Below, piece by piece: positions 54,765 to 63,686 of a stretch of DNA of 64,000 nt. Positions within the stretch are counted from its first letter, which is position 1; each line of letters opens with the position of its first letter. The notes beneath the pieces were generated by a model that saw nothing but the letters and a program-made list of their open reading frames with translations, was not told the DNA's origin and did not search any database. Source of the DNA: Bacteroidota bacterium (GTDB taxonomy: Bacteria; Bacteroidota; Bacteroidia; Chitinophagales; LD1); NCBI GenBank assembly GCA_947475165.1, contig CANJLD010000008.1, positions 1-64,000 of the forward strand. The letters run 5' to 3'. The position numbers were made by a program, and so were the translations under genes.

Positions 54765-56021
54765 ATGAGCTTAATCATTTTCGCTATTCCCGTTTTCTTT
54801 TTGCTGATAGGCATTGAATTGCTGATTGCAAAAATGAAGAACCTGAGTTATTACCGGATGAACGATGCTATCGCCAATTTGAGTTGCGGAATCGGTTCAC
54901 AGGTGAGTGGTATTTTTTTGAAGACGTTTACTTTCATTGGCTACACCTATTTATACGATCACTCTATCTGGAAAATTGAGAACAACATTCTCACTTTTAT
55001 ACTTCTGTTTATCGGGGTTGACTTTTTCTACTACTGGTTTCACCGGTTGGCGCATGAAATTTCTTTTTTATGGGGCAGCCATGTGGTGCACCATCAGAGC
55101 GAAGAATATAATTTAACCGTTGCGCTTCGTCAAGCGTGGCTGCAAGGTGCGTTTAGCTGGGTGTTTTATTTGCCTTTGGCAGTTGTCGGGTTTTCGCCAG
55201 GTGTGTTTATCACCATCGCTTCTTTGCAAACACTTTATCAGTTCTGGATTCACACCAAACTCATTGGCAAAATGAATCCTGCTTTTGAATATGTTTTTAA
55301 TACACCATCGCATCACCGGGTTCATCACGGGGTAAACCCAAAATATATTGATAGAAATCACGGAGGCACATTGATTATCTTCGACCGGTGGTTCGGAACA
55401 TTTCAATTAGAGGAAGAAGAAGTGGTTTACGGTATTACCAAACAAACAAACAGTTGGAACCCGCTTTGGGTAAACTTTGAATACTGGATTGATTTATTTA
55501 AAGAAGCTTTTCGGGTTCGCAAAATCAAGAATTTCTTTTTAATGATGTATAAAATGCCCGGCTGGAAACCGGAAGAACTCGGTGGTGTTCAGCCACTAAA
55601 AGAAGTAACTCCGCAAACATTTCACAAATACGATACGGAAATTTCGGGCGGATTAACCAACTATGCTTTTTTTCAGTTTGTGCTTGTATTGCTTAGCACT
55701 ACTGCCTTTTTAGTTTTTCAATCTAAAACTCCTTTTCAGGAAAACTGGGCTCTTAAAATTTCGATAGCTACTTTGATTGTTTTTTCGCTGGTAAACATTG
55801 GGGGAATATTCGAACGTAAAAGCTGGGTGTTGGTACTGGAATATTTACGCGTAGTTGCGGTAAGCGTTTTAATGGTTTTGCTTTTGAAAAATTCTTCCCT
55901 GTTTTTGGCAGCCACAATTGCAATGACAATTCTTGCTGTAGTATCTTTGCTATGGTTTACAAAATACCGAAACGAGTTTACCGGTAAAACATCTGAATAT
56001 GCTTCTACTGCAAATATTTAA
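54765..56021 (+). CDS. Fatty-acid hydroxylase/sterol desaturase family membrane protein
   Basis: 418 residues. Eight-His di-iron motif: HRLAHE, HVVHHQSEEYN and HRVHH, between membrane helices. An extra C-terminal part of about 130 residues adds helices, as in alkylglycerol-monooxygenase-like members. Likely oxidises a lipid chain or ether lipid; substrate unknown. Five bases before a shorter paralogue. Confidence 0.9.
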   Translation: MSLIIFAIPVFFLLIGIELLIAKMKNLSYYRMNDAIANLSCGIGSQVSGIFLKTFTFIGYTYLYDHSIWKIENNILTFILLFIGVDFFYYWFHRLAHEISFLWGSHVVHHQSEEYNLTVALRQAWLQGAFSWVFYLPLAVVGFSPGVFITIASLQTLYQFWIHTKLIGKMNPAFEYVFNTPSHHRVHHGVNPKYIDRNHGGTLIIFDRWFGTFQLEEEEVVYGITKQTNSWNPLWVNFEYWIDLFKEAFRVRKIKNFFLMMYKMPGWKPEELGGVQPLKEVTPQTFHKYDTEISGGLTNYAFFQFVLVLLSTTAFLVFQSKTPFQENWALKISIATLIVFSLVNIGGIFERKSWVLVLEYLRVVAVSVLMVLLLKNSSLFLAATIAMTILAVVSLLWFTKYRNEFTGKTSEYASTANI

Positions 56022-56025
56022 AAAT

Positions 56026-56916
56026 ATGGACCCGCTCACCGACCCGGTGACTTATGCCATCCCGTTTTTCCTGCTTGCTATAGGCACTGAACTTTACATT
56101 AACTGGAAAGAGAAATTGAATTTGTATGAGAAGAAAGAAGCGCTCTCTTCTATTGGCATGGGACTTGGTTCATTGGTGATAGATATTTTAATGAAGGGTT
56201 TGGCTTTCGGCACATATACCATCATCTTTAATCATTTTCATTTCCTCAATATAGGCTGGCACTGGTGGGCTTGGGTGCTCATTTTGTTTGCCGATGATTT
56301 TACTTTCTACTGGCATCACCGGTTGAGCCATGAGATAAGAATTTTGTGGGCGGCTCATGTCAATCATCATTCATCTACAACATTAAATTTAGCTACGGCA
56401 CTCCGCCAAAGTTGGGGTGAGCAGTTTTATAAATACATCTGGTGGTGTTGGATGCCACTGCTTGGTTTCGAGCCGCTGATGATGTTAATGATGATGAGTA
56501 TTTCGCTCATCTACCAATATTGGGTGCATACAGAGTTGATTAGGAAAATGCCGAAATGGTTTGAGTTCTTCTTCAATACACCTTCGCACCACCGCGTTCA
56601 CCACGCATCGAACATTCGCTATCTTGACCAAAACCACGCTGGTATTCTTATTATCTGGGATAGAATGTTCGGCACATTTGCCGAAGAGCGTGACGATGAA
56701 AAACCGGTTTACGGAATTACTAATAACATCAACACGTATAATCTTTTCAAAATTGCTTCGCACGAGTTTGTAGATATTTTGAAAGATGTAAAACGCGCCC
56801 CTAAGTTCAGCGATAAGCTGAAATACATTTTCTACCCACCGGGCTGGAGCCACGATGGGCCCGACCACCGTGCACGAACACTTCGCAAACAACTACACGC
56901 GCAGAATAAACAGTAA
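56026..56916 (+). CDS. Fatty-acid hydroxylase/sterol desaturase family protein, tandem paralogue
   Basis: 296 residues from ATG 56026 (MDPLTDPVTYAIPFF), just after the previous stop; an ATG at 55999 would overlap. Same His set (HRLSHE, HVNHHSSTTLN, HRVHH) and the same order of helices as its neighbour but without the C-terminal extension. Inferred tandem duplication with division of substrates. Confidence 0.9.
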   Translation: MDPLTDPVTYAIPFFLLAIGTELYINWKEKLNLYEKKEALSSIGMGLGSLVIDILMKGLAFGTYTIIFNHFHFLNIGWHWWAWVLILFADDFTFYWHHRLSHEIRILWAAHVNHHSSTTLNLATALRQSWGEQFYKYIWWCWMPLLGFEPLMMLMMMSISLIYQYWVHTELIRKMPKWFEFFFNTPSHHRVHHASNIRYLDQNHAGILIIWDRMFGTFAEERDDEKPVYGITNNINTYNLFKIASHEFVDILKDVKRAPKFSDKLKYIFYPPGWSHDGPDHRARTLRKQLHAQNKQ

Positions 56917-56947
56917 CGATTACATTCGCGTCCGAAAAATTTCTGCC

Positions 56948-57466
56948 ATGAAAATGAAATCTGTATTCGCATTGTCTATTGTTTTGTGTCTATCGTCCAT
57001 CCTCTCTTCCTGTAAATACAGCAACGAGTATCAGGCGATAAATGCGAATAATAAGTTCTCCATTTCTGTTCCAAGCTGGATGAAAGAAGATAAAAGCCTG
57101 AAAGAAGGAGCCGACTTTCAATACGACAACCGCTTTAGAAATATGTATGCCATAGGCGAAGCCATCAGCAAAACTGATTTAAAGCGCACCAATGCCGAAA
57201 TAATGCAGGATAATTTGAACCGACTACGAAAGTCAATGGCGAATCCCGTTGTTTCAGATTCTCTTGATGTAACTGTTGGGAATTTGAAAGGCACACGCGT
57301 AGAAATGTATGGCAAAATGACTGGCGAAAACATTTATTTCAGCGAAGTAATTTTTGAAGGAAGCAAGAATATCTACCACCTCAGCATCTGGACACGCAGC
57401 GAAAACCGCAAGCTTCGCTTTAAAGAAGACATCAATAAGATTATCGCTTCTTTTAAAGAAATATAA
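56948..57466 (+). CDS. Lipoprotein of unknown function
   Basis: The start is set at 56948 (MKMKSVFALSIVLC); the longer frame from 56855 would overlap the hydroxylase gene. 172 residues: lipoprotein signal with lipobox ILSSC, then a PsbP-like mixed domain (FSISVPSWMKED ... YHLSIWTRSENR). Anchored in a membrane facing the periplasm. No named family. Confidence 0.75.
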   Translation: MKMKSVFALSIVLCLSSILSSCKYSNEYQAINANNKFSISVPSWMKEDKSLKEGADFQYDNRFRNMYAIGEAISKTDLKRTNAEIMQDNLNRLRKSMANPVVSDSLDVTVGNLKGTRVEMYGKMTGENIYFSEVIFEGSKNIYHLSIWTRSENRKLRFKEDINKIIASFKEI

Positions 57467-57570
57467 GCTCCCTCGTTCGGTCTGACGCCTCCAATTGTCA
57501 CAGAATTGTCATATTTTTCAAAAAACCCTCCCATAGCTGGCGTACAAGCATCTCCATTCAGTTGAAATTA

Positions 57571-57578
57571 TAGATTTG
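57571..57578 (+). promoter_or_regulatory. Candidate -7 box for the T9SS cargo at 57617
   Basis: TAGATTTG is an exact TAnnTTTG, 38 bp before the ATG, giving a leader of about 32 nt; no good -33 box. Confidence 0.45.
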
Positions 57579-57616
57579 CCCGCACAAAATTTTATAACAA
57601 AAAACAATCTTAAAGC

Positions 57617-58513
57617 ATGAAAGCAAAATTTACTCTTCTCGCCATTTTAGCTGTGGCATTTTTTTCTACACAGGCACAAACAATTCCAAATGCAAGTTTC
57701 GAAACATGGACAAGTCCTTTAAATCCTGATGGATGGGCTACCTTTTCTTCTGCCTTTGGATTTAATCTTGGGTTATGTTCAAAAGACACTATGGATTATG
57801 TAGTTGGCACTAAGTCTGTAAAAGTTTATTCAGATTCAATTCAAGGACAACCGGCTTATGGTGTAGTTGCAGGCGTAGTTGCTACCGGTACAGCAACTAC
57901 TGGCGGACAAGGTCCTCAATTTACAGGTATTCCTTTTGCCTTCCGTCCGGACACTTTGTTTTTTGCCTATAAATATGTTTCTCCGGGAGTTGATACTGCC
58001 AGACTGTATCTTAGTATGACCAAGAACGAAATTGGTGTTTTTACAGGTAATGCTACCACTGTTGGTCTTTACTTAGATACTATGAGTCAGTGGGCATTGG
58101 TATATGTGCCTATTACCTCTTTTTATTTAAACGGAACAATTACTCCTGATACGCTTCTTTTAGAATTTGCTTCAAGCAACAAGAAAAAAACTAAAGGTTC
58201 AACCTTACATCTGGATGGCGTTTTCTTTAGTGCTTCTTTAGGTACAGGCATTAATGACCTCACCAACAACATTCAAGTATTAGTTTTCCCTAACCCGACA
58301 ACCGACCAGTTGAACATTACTGCTGACCTTAACTTAGAAGGACATCAAGTAGTAATTACCGATATGAACGGAAAATTAGTTCGTATCCGTCCACTTACTA
58401 ATGGCGTTAACTCTATCGAATTGTCAGATGTTGCTTCTGGGACTTATATCTACAGAATTGCTGATAAAAACGGATTCTTTATCAAGCAAGACCGTTTCAC
58501 TGTAGCGAAATAA
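57617..58513 (+). CDS. Secreted PCMD-like carbohydrate-associated protein with T9SS tail
   Basis: 298 residues. Signal peptide ending STQAQ; a jelly-roll domain (IPNASFETWTSPLNPDGW ... GTKSVKVYSD ... GSTLHLDGVFF) that resembles the PCMD/carbohydrate-binding modules of Bacteroidota; type A T9SS tail (VFPNPTTDQLNITA ... ASGTYIYRI ... DRFTVAK). Probably surface-exposed glycan binding. Confidence 0.85.
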   Translation: MKAKFTLLAILAVAFFSTQAQTIPNASFETWTSPLNPDGWATFSSAFGFNLGLCSKDTMDYVVGTKSVKVYSDSIQGQPAYGVVAGVVATGTATTGGQGPQFTGIPFAFRPDTLFFAYKYVSPGVDTARLYLSMTKNEIGVFTGNATTVGLYLDTMSQWALVYVPITSFYLNGTITPDTLLLEFASSNKKKTKGSTLHLDGVFFSASLGTGINDLTNNIQVLVFPNPTTDQLNITADLNLEGHQVVITDMNGKLVRIRPLTNGVNSIELSDVASGTYIYRIADKNGFFIKQDRFTVAK

Positions 58514-58532
58514 TTCGCTGCTTAGAACTAAT

Positions 58533-58567
58533 AAAAAAGCCTCCCGCAGTTTGCGGGAGGCTTTTTT
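58533..58567. terminator. Bidirectional terminator
   Basis: 16-bp perfect stem AAAAAAGCCTCCCGCA, 3-nt loop, between convergent genes ending at 58513 (+) and 58587 (-). Confidence 0.95.
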
Positions 58568-58586
58568 ATTGCTCTTATTTTTTAGT

Positions 58587-60275
58587 CTATTTATAAACCT
58601 GCTTACGAAGAATAGCATACAGCCACATTACAAACAAGCCACCTGCAATACAGTAGCCGATAAAACTCCATTTATTGATACCGTAAACAAACTTCATTTC
58701 CTCGGGATAGTTTCCGAGTAAAGCGATGGAAGAACCAATCATTAGGGCACAAATAATATTTACTAATGATTGACGGGTGCTGATACTATCCCACTTTTTA
58801 AGTGCATAGCCATAACCCTGTAATTCAACTTCGCTGTGCAGTTTGCCTTTGGATATTTGCTGAAGGATGCCGCGTAGCTCTACCGGGAAACTGTTTAAGA
58901 AACCGGTGAGGTTAGAGAAACGTTGCGATGCTTCGGCTGCAAGATTTTCGGGCTTTAACTGGTCGGTCAATAATTTCTGTCCGTATGGACGAATGAATTC
59001 GTAGGTCTTGAAATTCGGATGAAGTTTCTTACCAATTCCTTCAAGAATGGCAAAGGCGCGGAAGATTAAGAATACACCACCGGGAACGGTGATGTGATAA
59101 TCATACATGATTTTTTGCAGGCGTTGTATAACATCTTGTATTGAACTTTCGCTTACATCTAAGTGCGCGTAGTCTTCAATCAAATCGTTCAGGTCGTAAA
59201 CAAACTGGCGCATGTCGGTAATGTTATCTTCTACCGAAAGTTTTTTCAGTTGCTGCGCCATTTCGCGCGCATCGAAGCGGCTCATGGCAATAAATATTCC
59301 CGCAAAGGCATATTTATCTTTCTTCATCAACTGCCCTACCATTCCAAAGTCGAGGAGGATGATAGTTCCTTCTTCATTTACCAATACATTGCCCGGATGC
59401 GGGTCGCCATGAAAATAGCCGTATTCAAAAATTTGCGAGAGGTAAATATCCATTCCCTTCTCCACCACTCTTGCAGGACTTAAATTCCATGCCTTCAGTT
59501 GCTCTACATCGGTAATCTTGCAGCCCTTCGCAAATTCCATGATAAGCACTTTACCGGTACTGAATTCGCGATAGGCTTTAGGTACGTAAAAATCGGTACG
59601 GTGGCGGTAGGTTGTGCGGAACCGGTCAATATTTCGTGCTTCGTTCTGATAATCTAATTCTTTGGTAATGGCTCTTTCAAATACACGAACCACTTCTTCG
59701 CCATTCAGCACGCCTTGTTTTTTCATGTAGCGATCCATTCTGCGGACTGCTTCTTTTATAATGCTCAAATCTTGCTCAATAATTTCAGCAACGTTTGGTC
59801 GCTGCACTTTTACTACTACTTCTTCACCGGTGCGCATTTTTGCTTTATACACTTGCCCGATAGATGCAGAGGCTATAGGAGTTTGATTAAACTCTTCAAA
59901 AATTTCTTCTATTGGTTTGCCAATTTCTCTTTCAATAATAATTTTTGCCTGAGCAAATGGCACCGGTGGCACACGGTCTTGTAATTTTTCAAATTCTTTT
60001 ACCAAACCTTCGGGAATAATATCCGGCCGGTTGCTTAGAATTTGTGCCAACTTGATAAACGTTGGTCCCAGTTCTTCGGCCGCCATACGCACTCTTTCAA
60101 AGCGCGTGTACGACATTACCGGTTTTTCATCGCGCAGCCATTTAATACGCATGCTTTCGGTAACTAAATTGCGCAAGGTTGAGTTGGCAATAAAATCTTC
60201 GAAGCCGTATTTGATAAGTATGCCGAGAATTTCGCGGGTGCGATTGAGGTTCCGGAACGTTTGGTCGAATATCAT
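58587..60275 (-). CDS. ABC1/UbiB family atypical kinase
   Basis: 562 residues. ABC1 core: LSNRPDIIPE, ASIGQVYKA (Ala-rich loop replacing the Gly loop), VVKVQRP with the conserved Lys, FHGDPHPGNVL and LLDFGMVG. Two C-terminal membrane helices. Members assist isoprenoid quinone synthesis or lipid handling at the membrane; the exact role here is unknown. No ubiquinone genes nearby, as expected for a menaquinone organism. Confidence 0.92.
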   Translation of the reverse strand: MIFDQTFRNLNRTREILGILIKYGFEDFIANSTLRNLVTESMRIKWLRDEKPVMSYTRFERVRMAAEELGPTFIKLAQILSNRPDIIPEGLVKEFEKLQDRVPPVPFAQAKIIIEREIGKPIEEIFEEFNQTPIASASIGQVYKAKMRTGEEVVVKVQRPNVAEIIEQDLSIIKEAVRRMDRYMKKQGVLNGEEVVRVFERAITKELDYQNEARNIDRFRTTYRHRTDFYVPKAYREFSTGKVLIMEFAKGCKITDVEQLKAWNLSPARVVEKGMDIYLSQIFEYGYFHGDPHPGNVLVNEEGTIILLDFGMVGQLMKKDKYAFAGIFIAMSRFDAREMAQQLKKLSVEDNITDMRQFVYDLNDLIEDYAHLDVSESSIQDVIQRLQKIMYDYHITVPGGVFLIFRAFAILEGIGKKLHPNFKTYEFIRPYGQKLLTDQLKPENLAAEASQRFSNLTGFLNSFPVELRGILQQISKGKLHSEVELQGYGYALKKWDSISTRQSLVNIICALMIGSSIALLGNYPEEMKFVYGINKWSFIGYCIAGGLFVMWLYAILRKQVYK

Positions 60276-60335
60276 TTCGGTTTAAAAATAAAAAATGTAT
60301 TGACTCTCATGCCACGCCCTGAATGCGCAATAAAA

Positions 60336-60361
60336 AATGCCACCCCGTTTGGAGTGGCATT
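60336..60361 (-). terminator. Terminator of the phasin-like gene
   Basis: 11-bp stem with one mismatch (AATGCCAC / GTGGCATT), 4-nt loop, T run on the minus strand. Confidence 0.88.
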
Positions 60362-60388
60362 ATATATAGGGGACTATCAAAAAAGCTA

Positions 60389-60808
60389 TTAAGCTTCAGT
60401 AGTTGCCGAAGTAGCAGAAGCAGCAGGTTTAGCTTTTGTTCTTACTCTTTTCTTAGCTACTTTTTTTTTAGCAACCGGCTTTGCAGCAGCTTTAGGAGCT
60501 GGTGTGCCTTTTACTTTTAACTGACTTTCGAGTTTCTCGATTCTTTTTTGAAGTTTAGATACTTCAGAAGCTGATAACTTCACAAATTTGTGAACTGCTT
60601 CGTTGTATTTAGCTTCAATTTCTGGTCTGCGAGACTCTACTTTCTTGATAGCTTCGCCTACCAGTTTCTTGCCGTCAGCTTCGCTAACTTTGCCTTTCTT
60701 TACTAATTCGTTTACTCCCTTTTGAACTACTTCAGCAGTGTGTGCTGCAAGTCCAACACCTGAGTAGAAATATTTCTTCAGGTTTTCTTGTAAGTTGTTT
60801 GTTGCCAT
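60389..60808 (-). CDS. Phasin-like coiled-coil protein with Lys/Ala-rich tail
   Basis: 139 residues. Residues 1-95 are helical with phasin-like pattern (YFYSGVGLAAHTAEVVQKGVN ... SASEVSKLQKRIEKLESQL as a coiled coil); residues 96-139 are Ala/Lys/Pro-rich and basic (KPVAKKKVAKKRVRTKAKP), like PhaF-type or histone-H1-like tails that bind DNA. It may link storage granules and nucleoid or act as a nucleoid protein. No polyhydroxyalkanoate synthase is in the window. Confidence 0.7.
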   Translation of the reverse strand: MATNNLQENLKKYFYSGVGLAAHTAEVVQKGVNELVKKGKVSEADGKKLVGEAIKKVESRRPEIEAKYNEAVHKFVKLSASEVSKLQKRIEKLESQLKVKGTPAPKAAAKPVAKKKVAKKRVRTKAKPAASATSATTEA

Positions 60809-61067
60809 TGTAATGGTTTTTATTTGGTTAATAATGGTTACGCTGTTGTCAGATTTTGTGCCAACGCAAAAAAATATTTTGCAAAAATGATGCTTTGGTA
60901 TAAACTAAACTTTAACGCAGTGCAAATAAAACTCAATACCAGCAAGGGTTTCGGTGACTATCGTCATACACAAAAGAAATTTTTATCAGTAATTTAATGA
61001 GTTTAGTCCTGTGGCAAGTATGTCAGAACGAAATGGCAGAGCCGACCTGATTTGGCAGAAAACATTT

Positions 61068-61095
61068 GAAATTTAGAATTTGGAATTTGGAATTT
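61068..61095. repeat. Heptanucleotide repeat GGAATTT (4 units)
   Basis: Units gaaattt, agaattt, ggaattt, ggaattt. The unit is the reverse complement of the aaattcc unit in front of gldH (53523-53557). Confidence 0.85.
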
Positions 61096-61118
61096 TTGCC
61101 TTTGAAATTGTATTTTCA
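61086..61118 (+). promoter_or_regulatory. Candidate promoter for the lysoplasmalogenase gene, -33 box inside a heptad
   Basis: TTTG at 61086-61089 belongs to the heptad repeat; after 21 nt comes TATTTTCA (61111-61118), six of eight fixed-consensus positions in the -7 box. ATG follows at 61133, so the leader would be very short. Confidence 0.3.
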
Positions 61119-61132
61119 TTCAAAATTATCCC

Positions 61133-61870
61133 ATGCTAAAACCACTAGAGTATCTCTACTTTATAATAGCCGCTGTTGAAATATTTGCCGAAGTAACCGA
61201 CAATACTATGCTTCGATTTTTTTCGAAACCGTTGCTGATGATTGTGCTGATTGCCTTTTATATGCAGGCAGTAGGTAGCAATTGGAACAAGATTCATAAA
61301 CTGATGAGAATGGCCTTTGTGTTTTCGTGGGTGGGCGATGTGGCTTTAATGTTTGTGCCTAAAGATGCTGCTGATACCTCTATAATGGGCTTTCCTAAAA
61401 ATGAAAACTTCTTCTTAGTTGGTTTAGTTGGTTTCCTTATCACTCATATTCTGTATGCTGTTGCTTTTGCCGATGTAACCAACAAAAAGGCAGCAGCCCT
61501 TCTTCCTAAAAAATTCTGGATTGCCATTCCGCTACTCATATACATGGTTGCGCTGCTCTCGCTTTTAGTTCACGGTATTACAGCCAACCCTAAAACAAAA
61601 GATTTCCTGATTCCGGTGCTGGTTTACTCTACTGCTATTGCCAGTATGACGGTATTTGCCATTAACCGCTACGGCAGGGTAAACGAAAAAAGCTTTGCGC
61701 TGGTGTTTGGCGGTGCGTTGCTGTTTATGTTTTCCGATTCTATTATAGCCATCAACAAATTCATGTACCCTTTTGCTACGGCAAGCATCTTTATTATGGT
61801 GCTGTATATAGCTGGGCAATACTTAATTGCTAAGGGTGCGCTGGCACAGTTTTCCGATACAAAAAGCTAA
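61133..61870 (+). CDS. Lysoplasmalogenase, YhhN/TMEM86 family
   Basis: 245 residues with about eight membrane helices. Family motifs: KPLLMIVL, FSWVGDVALMF and the second acidic site LFMFSDSIIAIN. YhhN proteins cleave the vinyl-ether bond of lysoplasmalogens. Forty bases before an alpha/beta hydrolase on the same strand, suggesting linked lipid turnover. Confidence 0.9.
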   Translation: MLKPLEYLYFIIAAVEIFAEVTDNTMLRFFSKPLLMIVLIAFYMQAVGSNWNKIHKLMRMAFVFSWVGDVALMFVPKDAADTSIMGFPKNENFFLVGLVGFLITHILYAVAFADVTNKKAAALLPKKFWIAIPLLIYMVALLSLLVHGITANPKTKDFLIPVLVYSTAIASMTVFAINRYGRVNEKSFALVFGGALLFMFSDSIIAINKFMYPFATASIFIMVLYIAGQYLIAKGALAQFSDTKS

Positions 61871-61910
61871 ATTCGTTTCCCCTTTTTGAAACCATGTAAA
61901 CGGTGAACTT

Positions 61911-62870
61911 ATGTACATAAGCAAAGACAAAACCTTCAACACCCTGCACGAATACTTCGATTACATTGTAGAAGCCATTGGCTTTCCGGCAGTGCATAAG
62001 CATTTTAAATCTGATACAGTTTTAAGTGACGGCATTAAACTGCATGTAGATGTATATGAATACGATGCCTCCGCTCCTACTATTGTTTTTATTCCCGGCA
62101 CGGCTATTTACGGTTTGTGTTATGGCGATTTGCTTTACAAACTGGGGCAAACCGGTTACAACATTGTAGCCTTTGACCCTCGCGGGCACGGACAAAGCGA
62201 AGGACTGCGTGGCGATTACACCATCAGCGAGATAATGAAGGATGCGGAGAATGTAATTACCTACGCCATCAACCGGTTCAACAATAAAGTGAATTTAATG
62301 GGCAGCAGCCAGGGAGGAATTGTTGCTTTTTACATGGCGGCAAAAGACGAACGGCTGAACTCGGTTATCTGCCAGAACTTTGCCGACCTTGGCGCACCCG
62401 AAACTTTGCAGCTTGCGCGGCACCCGCGCTTATTCAAGTATATAAAGCTGATGATTACCCGCCACGGCCACCGGTTGCCGAATGTGCAGGTACCGGTTAC
62501 CAGTTACATTGATTTAGATAAAATACCGGTGCAGTATTTTGGCAGTGCCCGCGCGTTTATGGAAAGCGACCCTATTGCTTTAAAAACAATTTCGCTCCGC
62601 GCTTTGCAAAGTTTAGCGCATACCAATATGGTTAAACCCGTAGAAGAAATTAAAGTGCCGGTAATGGTGTTGCAGGGAACTGCCGATTCTATTTTTCCGG
62701 TGGCGTATACCCAGGCAATTTTTGATAAAATAACTTCGAAGAAAAAATTCTCTCTCTTCCCTAACCGAAGCCATGCCGTATTGCATGAAGATGCCGATGC
62801 GGTAATTCCGGAAATTAATAAGTGGCTGCAAGAAATCTATGAGCCACAGTTAGAAGCTGAGCAGGCATAA
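61911..62870 (+). CDS. Alpha/beta hydrolase
   Basis: 319 residues, no signal peptide. Nucleophile Ser133 in GSSQGG, Asp near 255 in GTADSIFP and His near 286 in NRSHAVLHE; oxyanion region FIPGTAIYG. Monoglyceride-lipase/lysophospholipase-like layout (FDPRGHGQSEG). The neighbour is a lysoplasmalogenase, so a lipid ester substrate is likely (inference). Confidence 0.9.
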   Translation: MYISKDKTFNTLHEYFDYIVEAIGFPAVHKHFKSDTVLSDGIKLHVDVYEYDASAPTIVFIPGTAIYGLCYGDLLYKLGQTGYNIVAFDPRGHGQSEGLRGDYTISEIMKDAENVITYAINRFNNKVNLMGSSQGGIVAFYMAAKDERLNSVICQNFADLGAPETLQLARHPRLFKYIKLMITRHGHRLPNVQVPVTSYIDLDKIPVQYFGSARAFMESDPIALKTISLRALQSLAHTNMVKPVEEIKVPVMVLQGTADSIFPVAYTQAIFDKITSKKKFSLFPNRSHAVLHEDADAVIPEINKWLQEIYEPQLEAEQA

Positions 62871-62919
62871 TCCGTTACCTCGTTTCCACCTTCCGTAATA
62901 GTAAAACGAAGCTTAGTTG

Positions 62920-63090
62920 CGTCATTTCTGTATGGAAATGCGTCAACCCAATGCGGAAATGCGTTAGCCCAATGAGGAAATACGTCTTACCAATGTTGAA
63001 ATTCGTTAACCAAATTCCGGTTCGCGTTAACTGAATTACACTTTACGTCATCTGATTAACAAAATGCGTCAACCCAATTACACTTTACGT
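62920..63090. repeat. 21-bp-period tandem array, anchor CGT(C/T)A (9 anchors)
   Basis: CGT recurs at 62920, 62941, 62962, 62983, 63004, 63025, 63046, 63067 and 63088, always exactly 21 bp apart. A typical unit is CGTCAACCCAATGCGGAAAT plus G. Later units change the second half to ATTACACTTTA while keeping the anchor. It lies in the 298-bp gap between the alpha/beta hydrolase and the HTH gene. All frames are interrupted by stops within the array in the stretches I read. Confidence 0.93.
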
Positions 63091-63168
63091 CAAAAAAGTT
63101 TAGATTTGAGCCTTCTAACCAATAATTTACCTCTTTTCAGCTAAAAAACACTCAAAATCAATCTATAT

Positions 63169-63600
63169 ATGGCATTTCTAACACCCAAAGAAGAACCTAA
63201 GAAACAAGTTTGGCAAAAGCCTGTTCCAAGTCATGCATCTAAACCCGCAATGATTGGTCCGGTGATTAAAAGAATGGCAGAAGAAAAAAACATTCTTCCT
63301 TCAGAACTGGAAAGGCGATTGGGCATGAGCGACCGCAACATCTATCGCCTTTTCAGAGCCAAAACCCTTAGCATGAAACAGTTTTTTGCGGTAAGCGAAG
63401 CACTGGAAGAAAACCTCCTGCTGCATTTTGACCCCAATGTAAAGCCACTGCCAAACCCACTGCAAGCCGAGCTGGATGAACTAAAAGCAGAAAACGAAAC
63501 ACTTAAAGCGCAACTGAAAGAGCTTTCACCACTTGCCAGCGAAAACATAGTGCTGAAAGGGCAATTGGATGTTTTAAAGGAAGTGATGAAGGGGAAATAA
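63169..63600 (+). CDS. Small helix-turn-helix protein with coiled-coil tail
   Basis: 143 residues. Basic N-terminus; an XRE-like HTH at about 35-75 (GPVIKRMAEEKNILPSEL, RRLGMSDRNIYRLFRAK); C-terminal coiled coil at about 100-143 (LDELKAENETLKAQL ... LKGQLDVLKEVM) for dimer or higher assembly. It starts about 70 bp after the 21-bp array, which makes it a natural candidate reader of that array (inference). Confidence 0.85.
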   Translation: MAFLTPKEEPKKQVWQKPVPSHASKPAMIGPVIKRMAEEKNILPSELERRLGMSDRNIYRLFRAKTLSMKQFFAVSEALEENLLLHFDPNVKPLPNPLQAELDELKAENETLKAQLKELSPLASENIVLKGQLDVLKEVMKGK

Positions 63601-63686
63601 AACTTATAAAAACTGCCACCACCCCTACCTTTTGCAGATAAGAATATGTTTTTACTTTTAGCGTTATCAATTAAAGCCCCCCGGTG

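Larger units (their letters stand above)
60809..61132. other. 324-bp divergent intergenic region
   Basis: Between the phasin-like gene (-) and the lysoplasmalogenase gene (+). No gene seen. It contains promoter-like A/T runs next to each gene and the heptad repeat at 61068-61095. Confidence 0.7.

Noticed and set aside
56855..56947. Longer start for the lipoprotein at 56855
   Set aside because: It overlaps the hydroxylase gene and puts 31 residues ahead of a normal lipoprotein signal.
62920..63090. CRISPR array or origin iterons
   Set aside because: Too short a period for CRISPR; no dnaA, rep or parAB gene nearby, so an origin is not supported.
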